Shown in pieces: positions 1 through 11,104 of a stretch of DNA of 64,000 nucleotides. The DNA is from Papaver somniferum (taxonomy: Eukaryota > Streptophyta > Magnoliopsida > Ranunculales > Papaveraceae), in the NCBI RefSeq assembly GCF_003573695.1, contig NW_020639929.1, positions 263,620 to 327,619 on the forward strand, read 5' to 3'. Each line of letters starts with the position of its first letter. The stretch's first letter is position 1. The translations under genes were made by a program, and so were the position numbers. Below the pieces are notes generated by a model, which worked only from the letters and a program-made list of their open reading frames with translations, ran no database searches and was not told where the DNA came from.

Positions 1-159
1 CTTGTTTAATTTGTAATCTATGGAATCAATTTTCTGTGAAGCGAGTTTCTGCACACAACCTGTTTGTGTTAATGCCTCAAACAAAATTTGGGTGTTGTGT
101 GATGTTGGTATCACTCAATTTCTACTTTCAGTGTCATTGATTATGTTTTGCAACAAATA

Positions 160-329
160 TTGAAGGTAAAAACCCGATACCGGTCAGTACCGGACTGGTC
201 TTATAGGTACAGGTACAACTCCAGGTACATGTACAGGTACATGTCCTCATAATGAAGACCCGGTCAACTCCAGGTACAGGTACAGGGTTCATAAGAAACC
301 CGGACTGTAGCGTCCCATGTGCAGCCCTA
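160..329. repeat. Cluster of GGTAC-rich short repeats, possible hAT transposon end
   Basis: Short direct and inverted copies of GGTACAGGTAC, TACCGG and CCCGG are packed between about 170 and 305. The block is followed by TGTGCAGCCCTA at about 318-329, whose complement TAGGGCTGCACA resembles the terminal inverted repeat of many plant hAT elements. Subterminal arrays of short repeats are usual for that superfamily. The other end and any transposase would lie left of the window, so this is a weak call. It could also be unrelated low-complexity DNA. Confidence 0.3.
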
Positions 330-1236
330 CTAATAAGACATAGGCTACAGATTGTGTATGACAAACATCATGGATTCCAATTCAAATATCTAACTAGAAA
401 AAAAATAAAAAATAAATCAAAGCAGAGCAGAGCAGACATAGATGGCATATTGCAGGCATACACAAAAGCAATCAATCACATGCATCAAGGAGTGCATCAA
501 GCCACCGGTAGACATATTTATCGGTCACAGACAAAAGAAGAAATAAAAATATTAAGAAAAATTGAGCTTATTTACTTTAGCGATTCGATGATAAGCCTTT
601 TCTTTAACGTACCGACTGCGCTTGAGAGGCGAAAAAAAACAACAGAATTTCCGATCAACAGTAGCTTCCTTTTGTGACGCGATTTGATAATAACCCAAAG
701 AAGTAGAATAAAAAAAATAATCAATGGCTGAGCTCGTGATTGATTACCAGGAACGAGGAAGATCTTATTTTCGAGTCGATGATGAAAATGAAAAAAAAAA
801 AAAAAAAAAAACCAGTGGTTAGAACATCGTGGTTGATAACGTTTTGCAGTGGAAATGTACGGGAAAATGAAGAGGCAAGGAAGAGAAGATTTCTATTCAT
901 TAGGAATCAACCTTATTACATAGCTATAGTTTCCTTTATATACATGGAAAGGTAAACCATAACTATATAGATGGGTCGCACATATATGGGTCGTAGGCCC
1001 TACAACAGTTAAGATCTATTATCGTTTAAGATATTATTGATCCGTGATGACAAAGATATACTCACTGGTTATTCATTGGGAATCCACAATTACTACGGTG
1101 AACCATCCATAAAATTTCTGTATAATATTTGACTTCATTAGTGATGAATGAAAATATTAATTCTAGGCTCTTGTTATTTCTTATATATTCATTTCGTAAT
1201 TCCACAAACCTTAACAACACTCTTTCTCATAAGTGG
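330..1236. other. Intergenic stretch, no gene recognised
   Basis: No domain or credible exon is visible. There is an A homopolymer of about 20 bases near 788-811. The short open frames across it have no recognisable content. Confidence 0.6.
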
Positions 1237-1735
1237 TCATTTATATCTTGTTATACGGTGTAACCAACATCGAACAAGAGTAACATATTTTTCCATAGCA
1301 AAAACAGGGAGAGCCCTTATGATGTAGTGAAGATGTGATTGAGATGGACCATTTTTAAGAATGCTGACACAAGCTTCGTAAGGAATAGATTTTCCGTGAG
1401 TTTCCTCCCAATTATCTAGAGCTGTTTGGATCACTTCAGCTTCAGTTACACCGACAATTTTTTCTCGATCAATTTCCCTCACAGGATCAAAGAATGGCCT
1501 AACATCACGATCAATTTTATGAAAACAAAGATACAAACCACGAGCATCTCGGTTTTTGGGGTTCCCTTTTTATGAGACGAACATTGTGAATGTTTTGCCA
1601 AAAAGACGCGTCCGACATGTCTTGATCGCACATAACATTTGATTCTTCCTTATGAAAAATATAGGCTTTACATATGGCTAAATCCTCCTCTTGAGCAAAT
1701 ATAGGACCACGTATTCTAGCAGAAATTTTACAAAG
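1237..1735 (-). pseudogene. Myb/SANT (trihelix-like) protein fragment, frameshifted
   Basis: On the minus strand the upstream half (about 1735-1540) reads with FAQEEDLAICKAY and DASFWQNI. The downstream half (1536-1237) reads in another frame with IDRDVRPFFDPVREIDREK and GVTEAEVIQTALDNWEE. Together they match the layout of the plant Myb/SANT-like family often annotated as glutathione S-transferase T3-like or as the accessory ORF of PIF/Harbinger-type transposons. That layout is an EDxxLCxAW start, a helix-rich centre and a final segment around a conserved (F/Y) before the last helix. The two halves are joined by a frameshift near 1540, so it is broken. The same family occurs at 52671-53065 inside the PMD element. 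The family is inferred from remembered patterns, and DNA binding is presumed. Confidence 0.55.
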
Positions 1736-2289
1736 AAAGAAGAAGATGTGAATATGAAGATGATAAGAAGATGTGAATCTGAAGATGGGAATAGTTGAAT
1801 TTATAGGGTAAGAGTAGAGCGGCTGGAAATAGAGCCTTTGGAAATATATCCGTTGGTCAAAGTAAAACCGCGCGGCTTTATCTAGAACTGAATCACCAAC
1901 GACTATTTTTCGAGTGTTATGTTTTATCTAATTAAACCACAATTTCTTCGCCTTTGCACCATAAGTAATCAGTCTGACACAACACATCACACCAAGGTAA
2001 CATGTTATACATTAATGGGCCTATGAGAGGGCTAACCTGGGATTTATCCGGGTATCCCTCTAGTCCATCAGTGCAAAAATAAATAAAATTGGCCCTTCAT
2101 TTTTAGGTTTGGTTTTAAACAGACTAGGTCAAAATTATATAAGTCCAATCTTGGGTCCGTCCCTGATGTTATACCTGCGTTGCGCCAGATCACGTGTTGT
2201 ATTGTGCTTGAGTTTTTGTGTGTTGTGTGAAGTGTCATAAAGGAAGAAGTGACATTAAGTAATACCCTAGGGACATTAATGGTGTCTGT
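1736..2289. other. Intergenic stretch, no gene recognised
   Basis: AT-rich sequence with a purine-rich GAAGATG-type microrepeat at about 1740-1790. No coding or RNA gene is evident. Confidence 0.6.
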
Positions 2290-2445
2290 CAATAATACCA
2301 GTAGTTTTTTTTTTATACACGAAAGTCGAACTCAGGCCCCTACTTTAACCCAGCCAATCAGACTGGTCCTACCGCCAATCCAAACTCGCCATAACCCAAC
2401 TATACAATTACGCTATTACAAACCTTTACGGCGAGGATAAACTCT
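2290..2445 (-). repeat. SINE-like or other dispersed repeat, copy 1
   Basis: Read on the minus strand, this block contains GAGTTCGACTTTCG (reminiscent of a tRNA-type B box) and ends in an A-run (T-run on the plus strand at about 2306-2315). A second part, ACAAACCTTTACGGCGAGGA at about 2419, also occurs with few changes at about 11393. Both parts recur, wider apart, at 11105-11440. The family is not recognised. A tRNA-derived SINE remnant is only one reading. Confidence 0.35.
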
Positions 2446-2498
2446 GATTTCCTCCTACTGGAAACTATTGAGTTATAAATTGGACCCAAATGATACCA

Positions 2499-2515
2499 AT
2501 AGTCGGTCCTAGTCA
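2499..2515. repeat. Left target-site duplication of LINE 1
   Basis: ATAGTCGGTCCTAGTCA here matches ATAGTTGGTCCTAGTTA at 10812-10828 at 15 of 17 positions. Both differences are C versus T, as expected from decay of methylated cytosines. The right copy lies directly after the A-rich LINE tail, which is the expected position for target-primed reverse transcription. Confidence 0.75.
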
Positions 2516-5093
2516 AAAAAATCCGCATGACGTGAGCTGTTCTTCATCCTCTTGTTTTCCTGAGAATTTCTAATGCAATCTCCGAATTCTCTTTGTGAAG
2601 TCTGTTCTAATCTCTCCAACCTTCTTTTCCCGTCTACCATTGGTCTTCTGTTTCTTGCACTAATAGAGTTGTTAATTATTGCATCTACTTCACAAATTCC
2701 ACTACTATATTGCAGTTAACAGGAAAAGAAAATAAGACAATTACCCACAAATTCATCAAGCAAATACTATTAAAAATACCACAATTTATGATTTCTAGTC
2801 CTTACAAATCTTTGAAACACTTGACTTTACTAGACCATATTTATAAGGAAACGCTACTAAACTTGCTTACCATCAACAACTTACCATTCACATCAAAACA
2901 CCAGTTCTTAACAAAAAACAGAAAAAAAAACAAGACCCAAAAAAAAGTTCCGGACGACTCCTAAAACAAAATATTTTCAACATTACCATCCATCTCCACC
3001 ACTACTATTAAGAAGAGAACGAGCAAATATCGAGAAAGCCATCTTGGTAAAAACTTGTTAATCATGCATCTTCAAAATTTTCACAAAGCCTGAAGATTTG
3101 GATGCTTTTGATACCCATAAAGAGACTCCTAGAAGTCATCTTCATCATAAATCGAGTTCCCTTCTTCTTCATATTGCGCATTGTATTCACTACCTGCATT
3201 ATCAGATGACGAACTCTCAACACTATCTCCATCCTCATCCTCATCACTTTCATCCTCCAACAACTCATCATCATCATCACTTGTCTCCCCTTCATGCATT
3301 GTTCTGGAAAATATTTTCGAATTGGCTCTCTCATCTTCAAGCCTTCTTCGAAGCTTCCTCTCATTACTTCTTCATCCTTTCCTTCTCATCTGCAGCATTT
3401 GAATCTTGTTCACTGGTATCAATTTCTTCAATTGAATACTCAAAACTACCTCAGACGCCTCAGATTCACTCTCAGTTGCACTACCATAACCTTTGCACTT
3501 CTCTTTACTCTCTGATCTCTCCTCATCTTTCCTGTCTACTCTCTCAAAATTCTTCACCTTCCATGTATCATATAGATTTTCAACCTCCTCCGCTTCTCTC
3601 TACAGACCAATTCCTGTGCACGTATTTCTATCTCTCCCCGCAGCTCATTTCCCAACCTCTCAAGTTCCCGATCTCCCAATGAAAAATCTAGAATCTTGGC
3701 CTGCTCGTACTCTGCTGATAATGGTGGAATTACAGGAAGATTATCTCCAACATTTCCAGAAAGAATTTTATTACCTGAATTGGCCATTTCCTAAATATCT
3801 ATCTTTTCTCCTAATTCTTTTCTTTTCTGATCATAAACTTCTCAATAATTCTTATCTTATGATAACCTCTTTTTATAGACCATTAGTCAATACCATTCAT
3901 ATCCATTTATGGCGCTTGGTTTATGGTCGTGTCTTTAGACGATGCATGTCGGTTCGATATCCCATACACGGTATCCATAACCATTATTACTCTTTGAAAA
4001 TTATCATCCATAATCAATTCTATCTAACCTTTCAGTTCTGGCTTAAATTCACCCCTTCGAACTTATCGCCTCATCATACCATACCTAATTTTCCTTCATA
4101 CTCTAGCCTGTTTAAGCCCACCATTATGAGTGATTTTGGTAACCCACCAAACCTAGACTTGGCTCCTTGGATATTAACTTTGATTTTTGAACCTATGAAG
4201 GTTCAGATAATGCAACACCTGTTTGGAGGCACCATTGGATCTTCGGGTATCTCGTGTAGTTATGTGAATCTTATACCCATTAATCCCATTTTAATCTATA
4301 TCAAAACCTCAAATCTGAGAATCATTTCATAGCCAAAACAATCCAAACCAAGAATTAAGCATTGTCTCTATATTTCCTATTCGTTTGTTATTTCATACCA
4401 CCCTTCAACACACCCCATCTACCATTATTACGTTTGGATGTATCCAAAACACTTATTACCCACCATCAATTTCCAACAAAAATAAAAGAATGGCTCTAAA
4501 TTCCTATGTTAATTATCTTCCCCTACACGTGTTACATACATTATATACTCGTGGGATTTCTACCATTATGATCTATGTCTTATTATCTCACCAGTTTCAG
4601 TTGCACATGACCATAAAACATTGGCATTAAAAAGCTATCACGGACCATGTAGATACTACTGACTTTACCCAACACCACTGCTACCAAACCATATCAACAT
4701 ATATCCCATCTGAATCTTTCACAAATTCATTCCTACTTTACCAACATAAACTATTTTCAACCTCTTAGAGTTTATATTTTTAAGGTTCAGTATCCTATAC
4801 AGGCTTATATTACTTTATCTCTTGGCATCTCTATGACATGTCATTGTTCTACCTTGAACTCTATTATCTCTTGGCATTGTCTTCCAGATACAAATATATA
4901 TATTTTTTCATACCAATCCTATATCAACATATACCCACCTTTATCTCAAGATCAATATCTGCAGTTTTATTTATATGGAGTCTTCTACTTCCTCAAGTGA
5001 TATTCAGTCTGCTAACACTATTTAAAACCTCTCTTATCAAATGGCTGAAAAATTTCCTTAATCAAAACCCTTCCTCCTTCTCTCTCTGAACAT
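2516..5093 (+). other. Pyrimidine-rich 5' region of LINE 1
   Basis: About 2.6 kb, strongly enriched for T and C on the plus strand, with long but low-complexity open frames that match no domain I recognise. By position it is the 5' untranslated region with an internal promoter. A minus-strand coding-like block sits inside it at 3129-3787. Confidence 0.5.
3129..3787 (-). pseudogene. Unrecognised acidic-tailed protein fragment, antisense within the LINE 5' region
   Basis: The minus strand reads as coherent protein-like sequence if several frameshifts are allowed. It starts MANSGNKILSG at 3787, passes through a charged helix-prone part (GDRELERLGNELRGEIEIR), then an S/E-rich part, and ends with an acidic tail (SDDDDELLEDESDEDEDGD) that stops at TAG about 3129-3131. 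Frames change near 3570, 3450 and 3370. The composition (charged, coiled-coil-like, acidic end) is not what an antisense shadow of random T/C-rich DNA usually gives. I do not recognise the family. It could be a captured host-gene fragment or part of an older element that the LINE carried along. Confidence 0.35.
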
Positions 5094-6132
5094 ATGTTTA
5101 TTGATAAAACCGTTGTTCTAGCTGAAAATGATTCAAATTGGAAATTGTGTATGGTGGGTTATGTGTGTAGTGAGACCTTAGTACCTACTTCTTCAATCAG
5201 ATACTACATCTTCTCTCAGTGGCCTCTAGCCCAATCCCCAATTGTTACAAACTTTGGTGGATTGAGAAATAAAGTTCTCATCAGATTCTTAGCAGAAAGT
5301 GATTTCAATAGGGTTAATGGGCAACACCCTTAGTTCGCATGTGGCTTTCTTATCGTTCTCAGAGTTGTTCCTCCCTCTGGCTGACCTGCAAATTTTCAAG
5401 TGTCCTTTGAGGATGAATGTATATGGCTTATCTTGTGAAATTTTCTTAAAGAATATGTTGAATTTGAAGATCTGAAGATGATCACCCTTAATCTTGGAGA
5501 ACTTTTAGATGAAAAAGAACCATATCGTAACCATCCTCTAAAGAAGAATGTCAAGATACATGTTCGAATCCGTTTTAAGCGAGCTCTTCCAGCTGGTATT
5601 CCACTCCTCATGACTATAGAAAGAAAAGAACCCTTTTTTTATTGAATGCAGGTATTTCAAAGTTCCTAGAAACTTTAGCCATTCTTATCGTATCATTGAT
5701 CATAGAGATGCAATGTGTCCTAGTTGGCTAGCAAAGAAACAACTTATCAGAGAAGAAAGCTCTTTTGCTCCTAAATATGTGTACCCAAGAGTATCAAAAC
5801 TCGTGATGCCATCTGCTCCAGCAAATGAACAACCGGAACCAATCCAAAAAAATCCAGTTGTTGATTCCTTAATGACCCAAGCTGGGATTAATCCAGACAT
5901 GCAAAGTCAGATGACATATTATAATCGTTATGCTGATAAAGGTAAAGATGCATCTAAAGTCCAAAGCTTTAATGCCATCACTCAGGAACCCTTCAAAAAC
6001 ATGTTAAATATGGGTCCTTTTGGCAGTAGATCCTCCACTCTCAAGATTCATGAAAGAGAAGCTTCTCAACTTCAACAACTTGTCCTTTTGGTCAATGTTC
6101 TACTAGTTGTTCTTAAAAAATTCGTTGGTTAA
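5094..6132 (+). pseudogene. LINE 1 ORF1 (DUF4283 nucleic-acid-binding protein), broken
   Basis: The first segment (5094-5333) has the DUF4283 signature, with WKLCMVGYV near its start and a later NKVLIRFLAESDFNRV. It then breaks at a TAG and continues in other frames: FSSVLEDECIW at about 5395, a segment with KNVKIHVRIRFKRALPAGIP (about 5540-5610), and an open stretch at 5713-6132. In plant L1s this ORF encodes the RNA-binding partner of ORF2. At least three frame disruptions make it non-functional. Confidence 0.7.
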
Positions 6133-6741
6133 GATGAATGTTTTTCTTTTCTAAATCCTATTCCCGAATCAAGTAACTCGGGGCCGATTCGCACCAACAA
6201 CTCAGGTAGAAGGTTCAAAACTGAAACAACTCCTACTTTGAAAAATATTATATCTAAGGAACAAGCTATATCTCTAGCAACTGAACATGATGCTATTTTT
6301 ACTCTCAAGAGGAAAATCAATCATCATGCTGATCTACGCAAGAGGACTAGATCAACTTCTTCTCTGCTAGTTGATCCCATCACTTCCATTCCTAATTTTG
6401 ATAACTCTGAACCAAACCCATCACTAAATTGGGATACATTTTCACCATTAACCTACCTCATTGTACCATCAATACCCAACCTTCTCATGATTGCTTCGGA
6501 AAATTCGCTGTACCCACCGATGCTACTTCAACTGAAAATGGTGTCTGCAATGATTCCTCCCATGAGGCTGCTAATCTGAACCTGGATGCTACTCAAGAAG
6601 CCAATTCTGTTGGTGGGAATACCAATTCTAAATCTAATGGAAATCATGACACTTCTAATCAGGTTCTCCCTTCTACTACTTCTATTATTTCTATTTCTAT
6701 TCTTCAACAAATTTTTCTCTATTTCTTGTCAACAATGTTAA

Positions 6742-7483
6742 TATGATATGCGGGAATGTGGAAGGTCTTGAAAAAAAATACTAATAAGGAACTTAATATA
6801 TTGCTTAGGAACGTTAATCCTGATATTGTCTTCTTGTCTGAAACTAAAATGCAAAAGGATTTTGCTGCTCGAAAATTGAGTAATATGGGCTTTCCTCGTA
6901 CTTCTAATGTACCCTGTGTTGGTAGAAGTGGTGTCCTTGTGCTGGCTTGTAAGAAGGAAATTGATCTATGTATCATATTCACTAGTAATAGGGGCATCTA
7001 TGTTACTACCAGGGATATCATCCATTCTAAAACATGTCAGTTGTTCTTTATGTATGGAGAATCTAATAGTTCCTTGAGACAAACTTTTTGAGAAAACCAA
7101 TGCCTTATGCAACCTGTACCATTAGATGAACCAGTTATCTTTATTGGTGATTTTAATGCTCTCTTAGGTCCTGAGGATAAGAACGGGGTTTTAGAAGTTG
7201 ATGACTCTGATTTCTGTAACCTTAGAAATTTCTGTAATGTCTTAGATTTGCATGATCTGGTTTCTCTGGTCCTAGATTTACTTGGTCTAACATGCAACAG
7301 GGATATTACCTTATCCTTGAAAGGCTTGATAAGTGCCTCATAGATCAATATGCTGAGTTGTTATGCCCTAAATTTTGTGTTAATAATCTACCTAAAGACA
7401 CCTCTAATCATTGTCCCATGCATATTGGTTTTAACTATGAAGATAATTACATGCCTAAACCATTTCATTTCATCGCTGTGTAG
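6742..7483 (+). pseudogene. LINE 1 ORF2: apurinic/apyrimidinic-type endonuclease part, broken
   Basis: The start near 6742 resembles the usual MI-WN(V)-G-L beginning, then slips frame at the A-run about 6771-6778. VNPDIVFLSETKMQKDF carries the catalytic Glu (ETK), and VIFIGDFNALLGPEDKNG at about 7135 carries the GDFN motif. The usual SDH near the end is not seen intact (SNHCPMHI instead). Stops occur at 7089, 7341 and 7481. The domain would nick target DNA to start reverse transcription, and it is inactive here. Confidence 0.75.
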
Positions 7484-7559
7484 ATTGAAGACCCTACTTG
7501 CACAGATATAACAACTAATTCTTGGTCTGTTAATGTTATAGGTTCACCAGCTTATAAAC

Positions 7560-9413
7560 TCAAAGACAAACTTATTAATACAAAAAGAGGCCTTAGGGAC
7601 TAGAATAAGATTTCTTTTGGTAACGTCCAAACCAACATTAAAACTACTAGAGAGGAACTAGTAGAATATTCAAACCTCAAATCCAACTGACTCTTATTCT
7701 TCCTTTAGACTAAGGGCCAGATTGGAATACCTGTATAACCTTGAGGAGCTATACTGGAAGGATAAATTGAGAAAGGTCTGGCTTTTGGAAGGAGATAGAA
7801 ATTCTCCCTATTTCCATAGAGTCATTCTATTCAGGAGAAAGAGAAATGACATTAACTAGATTCAAAACTCACTTGGTACTGTGCTAACTGATAGAGAGTC
7901 TATAGGTAAATCTTTTGTGGATTATTTTAACTACTCTTCCCATCCTCAGCAGTATCATGATGAAGTTTTAGAACATCTTCCTGTTAAATTCTCTTCTGAG
8001 GATAATTCCTCTCTAAATTTTCCCTCACTGCTGAGAAAATTAAGAACTTTGTTTTCCAAATGGGTGGAAAGAAAGCTCCTGGTCCTGATGTTTTCACAGG
8101 CCCGTTTTATCAAGAACACTGAGATATTGTTGAGGAGGCTGTCATAGACATGGACCGAACTTGTTTTAGAATGGTCATCTAGATAAGGTCTTTAATACCA
8201 CCAATATTGCCTTAATCCCTAAGTTCCTTTTGGCAGAGCTTCTTTCTCAGTATAGACCAATAGGTTTATGCAATTTATCTATAAAATCTTATCCAAAACC
8301 TTGGATAATAGAATTAAACCTCTCATGGATAACATTATCTCCTAAAATCAGAGTGCTTTTGTCCCTAAAAAAAGCATCTCTGATAATATTCTTCTAGCTA
8401 ATGAGGATGTCTATGTTGTGAATCATCATAAAAAGAAAGAAGGTATAACTGCCATTAAACTAGATATGTCTAAAGCCTATGATAAATTGGAGTGGTCTTT
8501 TCTTGTAAATTTTTTATATAAAATAGGATTATATGAAGATTGGATTAACCTTATTCATAAATGTTTTTCTACTGTCTCTTACTCTGTGTTATTGAATGGT
8601 AGTCCTACTGGCCTGATAAAACCTGAAAGAGGCCTAAGACAAGGAGATCATTTATCTCTATATCTCTACATTATTTTCTCTGAAGCCTTATCTGCTTATA
8701 TTGATGGTCTTATTAATAGAAGTTTAGTTGAAAGTATTAAAATTATTAAGAATGCCCCTTGTTTGACTCATCTCTTGTTTGCTCATGATTCTCTCTTGTT
8801 TTCAAAAGCTACTGAAAAAGATTTTATAACTATTAAGGAGTATCTTCAGAAGTATTTCCTAGCCTTTGATCAGGAGATAAACTTTGATAAATCTGGCATT
8901 TTATTTAGAAAAAGTTGTCTGCTCCTCTTATGAATCATTTGTCTAATATTATGAAAATCCATAATAGAGACCTAGGATAAAAACATCTTGGTACCCCCAT
9001 AACTTTTCAGGCCTATAACACTCATACCCATATGGGTATTCTTCAAGCTGTGGAAATTAGAATTACTTCTTGGCTTCATAGGCTCTTATCCCAAGCTGCC
9101 AGTACTACCCTGGATAAACATGTTGGTCAGGCTATTCCTTTATATCAAATGGGTTCCTTTATAATCCCGGCCTAAGAATCTCTGTAGGAAAATGGATTCC
9201 CACCTCTGCCAATTCTGGTATGGAGAGACTTTAGATCCAAAAGATAGAAAGCTACATCTCCTAGGCTGGGATGCCTTGTGCTCCCCTAAGCATGAAGGTG
9301 GTTTAGGATTCAGGAAATATGAACATAATAATCTCGCTATGCTAGCAAGAAATGCTTGGAAAATCATAGAGAATCCTGACTTCTTTTTGGGTATTGTGCT
9401 TAAAGCTAAATAG
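7560..9413 (+). pseudogene. LINE 1 ORF2: reverse transcriptase part, broken
   Basis: Recognisable motifs in order: IKLDMSKAYDKLEWSFL (about 8453), RGLRQGDHLSLYLYIIF (about 8628; the usual P after GD is H), HLLFAHDSLLF (about 8772) where the catalytic FADD is FAHD, and the C-terminal part with LLGWDALCSPKHEGGLGFRK (about 9262). Numerous in-frame stops and frameshifts separate the segments. Loss of one catalytic Asp alone would abolish polymerase activity. Confidence 0.8.
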
Positions 9414-9767
9414 TTCTCTATAACTGATTTTCTTAATGCCTAGTGACTGTCCCTTGACTTGGAGATGACTTCATACCATAAAAGAGATGATTAAGCCATT
9501 TATTTCTTAGATTGTTGGAGATGGAAAGTTTATTGATCCTTGGTGTGATAAATGGATCCCTACTTTGGGATCTGTTACATCTAATCCTCTTGTCCCTTCT
9601 GACCCTTATGTTAAAGTTTCCTATTTTATTGATGATGCTACTAGATCTTAGAATTTAACTAAGTTAAACACCCACTTTCATGATGCTTCTGTTCAGAAGA
9701 TCATCAATATTCCTTTAATCCAGTTTGTGCACTCCTGATAGGAGGGCTTGGGATCTTTCAAAGAACG

Positions 9768-9984
9768 GTAGGGATCAGAGCATCTATTACAAGTGACAGT
9801 ATGCATAGGCATCCTAGTTTGTAAGACAGTTTTAGCCGGAAAAACATTTCTGGCAGCTTTCCAAGTAAAAAATTGAATACAGTTAGGAAGATTAATTTTC
9901 CAAATACACTTCCAAAGTTTTTTACAGGGGGAGGGCCCAGACCCTCTTAGTCCCAAGTAAGAAGATTTAGAAGAAAATATCTTG
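9768..9984 (-). other. Inverted zf-RVT segment inside LINE 1
   Basis: The plus strand reads TPDRRAWDLSKNG up to about 9769 and resumes with CPFASHVWSLASF at 9990. The block between them makes sense only on the minus strand, where it reads FSSKSSYL, then LWKCIWKINLPNCIQFFTWK and a zinc-binding CNRC. That is exactly the zf-RVT piece that should join the two plus-strand parts. About 215 bp is therefore inverted in place, with little or no loss. Confidence 0.75.
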
Positions 9985-10767
9985 TCATGTGTCCCTTTGC
10001 TAGCCATGTATGGAGTTTGGCTTCTTTTTGTGGTATTACTTCTGCTTTCTCTTCTGGTTCCATTATTGAGTGGTTACAGTACAAGTTGATTGTTCCTTAT
10101 AGTAGAATTCCTGTTGATAGACATAACATGTTTGCTGCTGTCTTGTGGTCCTTATGGAGTAGCAGAATTAATTTAATATTTAGAAGCCTTTAAGAGAATC
10201 ATGTTGCAGTTATCCATAAGGCTAAGGCTATGCTTCTAACTGTAAAACTAAGAGTCCAACACCCCCTTGCTTTGTTATTTCCTATAGTGACCATTGGATG
10301 CCCCCAACTTTTGGATGGACAAAATGTAACACTGATGGAGCTTATGATGACACTACTAAGGACAATGGTGCAGGCTATATGATGAGGGATTTCTCCAGTA
10401 AAGCTTCCTTCTGTGCTTCTATTGTCTTTGACGTGGAATCTGCTGAGGCTGAAGCTAGAGCTATCTGGGCTGCTTTGAAGAAAGCTGCGGAATTACAGCT
10501 TACACATATTCTTGTGGAAAGTGATGCTCAAGTATGATTTCTCAATTTTCTGCGGGATGTTTTGATGGTAATCCTAGAACTGATGCAATCTTTAAAGACA
10601 TTCAACTTTTTGCTTCTTCTCTTATTGATTGTATTTTCTCTTTTCAATCTAGAACTTGTGATTCGGTTGCACATGAGTTAACTCAATGGAAAAACAACAA
10701 CAAGTCTTCTATGTACTGGTCTGTCCCTCCTTTTTGGCTTAGGCCTTTTGTTGAGGACGACCATTAA
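9985..10767 (+). pseudogene. LINE 1 ORF2: C-terminal region with RNase H, broken
   Basis: After the end of zf-RVT (CPFASHVWSL at 9990), an RNase H domain reads WTKCNTDGAYDD (about 10306), AEAEARAIWAALKKA and ILVESDAQV, then continues in a second frame at 10534 with CDSVAHELTQWK. The catalytic D-E-D pattern (NTDGA, the E in EAEARA, ESDA) is still visible. Stops at 10191 and 10535 break the reading. The element's A-rich tail follows at about 10790. Confidence 0.75.
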
Positions 10768-10811
10768 CCTTTTTGAAGGCCTTTTCCTATAAAAAAAAAA
10801 AAGAAAAGAAA

Positions 10812-10828
10812 ATAGTTGGTCCTAGTTA
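10812..10828. repeat. Right target-site duplication of LINE 1
   Basis: ATAGTTGGTCCTAGTTA directly follows the A-rich tail and pairs with 2499-2515 (two C/T differences). See the left copy. Confidence 0.75.
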
Positions 10829-11104
10829 CCTACCGACGAATGGAGACATCAAGAAGAGGTTCAAATTGTCGATAAAAAAAAAGGTTCAAACCTCAGTGGT
10901 ATTATTTATACAACACGTGTAAGTCCGTGGAAAAAATAGAGACTGTTGGTGTGACCATTCTTTCAAAATTAGTGGCTGGCATAACGCGTTCGTAACTATA
11001 AGTCTTTTTATCTACCTCTACAGCTGTAACTGTAACTGTAACTGTAAGCCACTCTATAAGAAAACTAGAGCATGAAAGATAGACGGGAAAAACTTCAATA
11101 TGTT
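10829..11104. other. Intergenic stretch with a small microsatellite
   Basis: No gene is seen. A (CTGTAA) microsatellite of about four units lies near 11024-11047. Confidence 0.6.

Larger units (their letters stand above)
2516..10811 (+). mobile_element. Degenerate L1-type LINE (LINE 1), about 8.3 kb
   Basis: Order on the plus strand: a long pyrimidine-rich 5' part (2516-5093), an ORF1 with a DUF4283 region (5094-6132), an endonuclease (6742-7483), reverse transcriptase (about 7560-9413), a zf-RVT region partly inverted (about 9768-9984), RNase H (10298-10767) and an A-rich tail (about 10790-10811). A 17-bp duplication flanks it, so the ends are well supported. All reading frames are interrupted by many stops and frameshifts and the polymerase motif is altered, so the copy is old and inactive. 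The 5' part is longer than usual for a plant L1, so an earlier nested insertion there is possible. Confidence 0.85.

Noticed and set aside
252..677. 141-residue open frame on the plus strand
   Set aside because: It spans the GGTAC repeat cluster and A-rich DNA and shows no protein-like pattern.
740..955. Open frame with a lysine run
   Set aside because: It is the translation of an A homopolymer with no domain and no gene context.
3493..4332. 279-residue plus-strand open frame in the LINE 5' region
   Set aside because: It is Ser/Leu/Phe/His-rich from T/C-rich DNA, and the minus strand of its first part makes better sense as protein.
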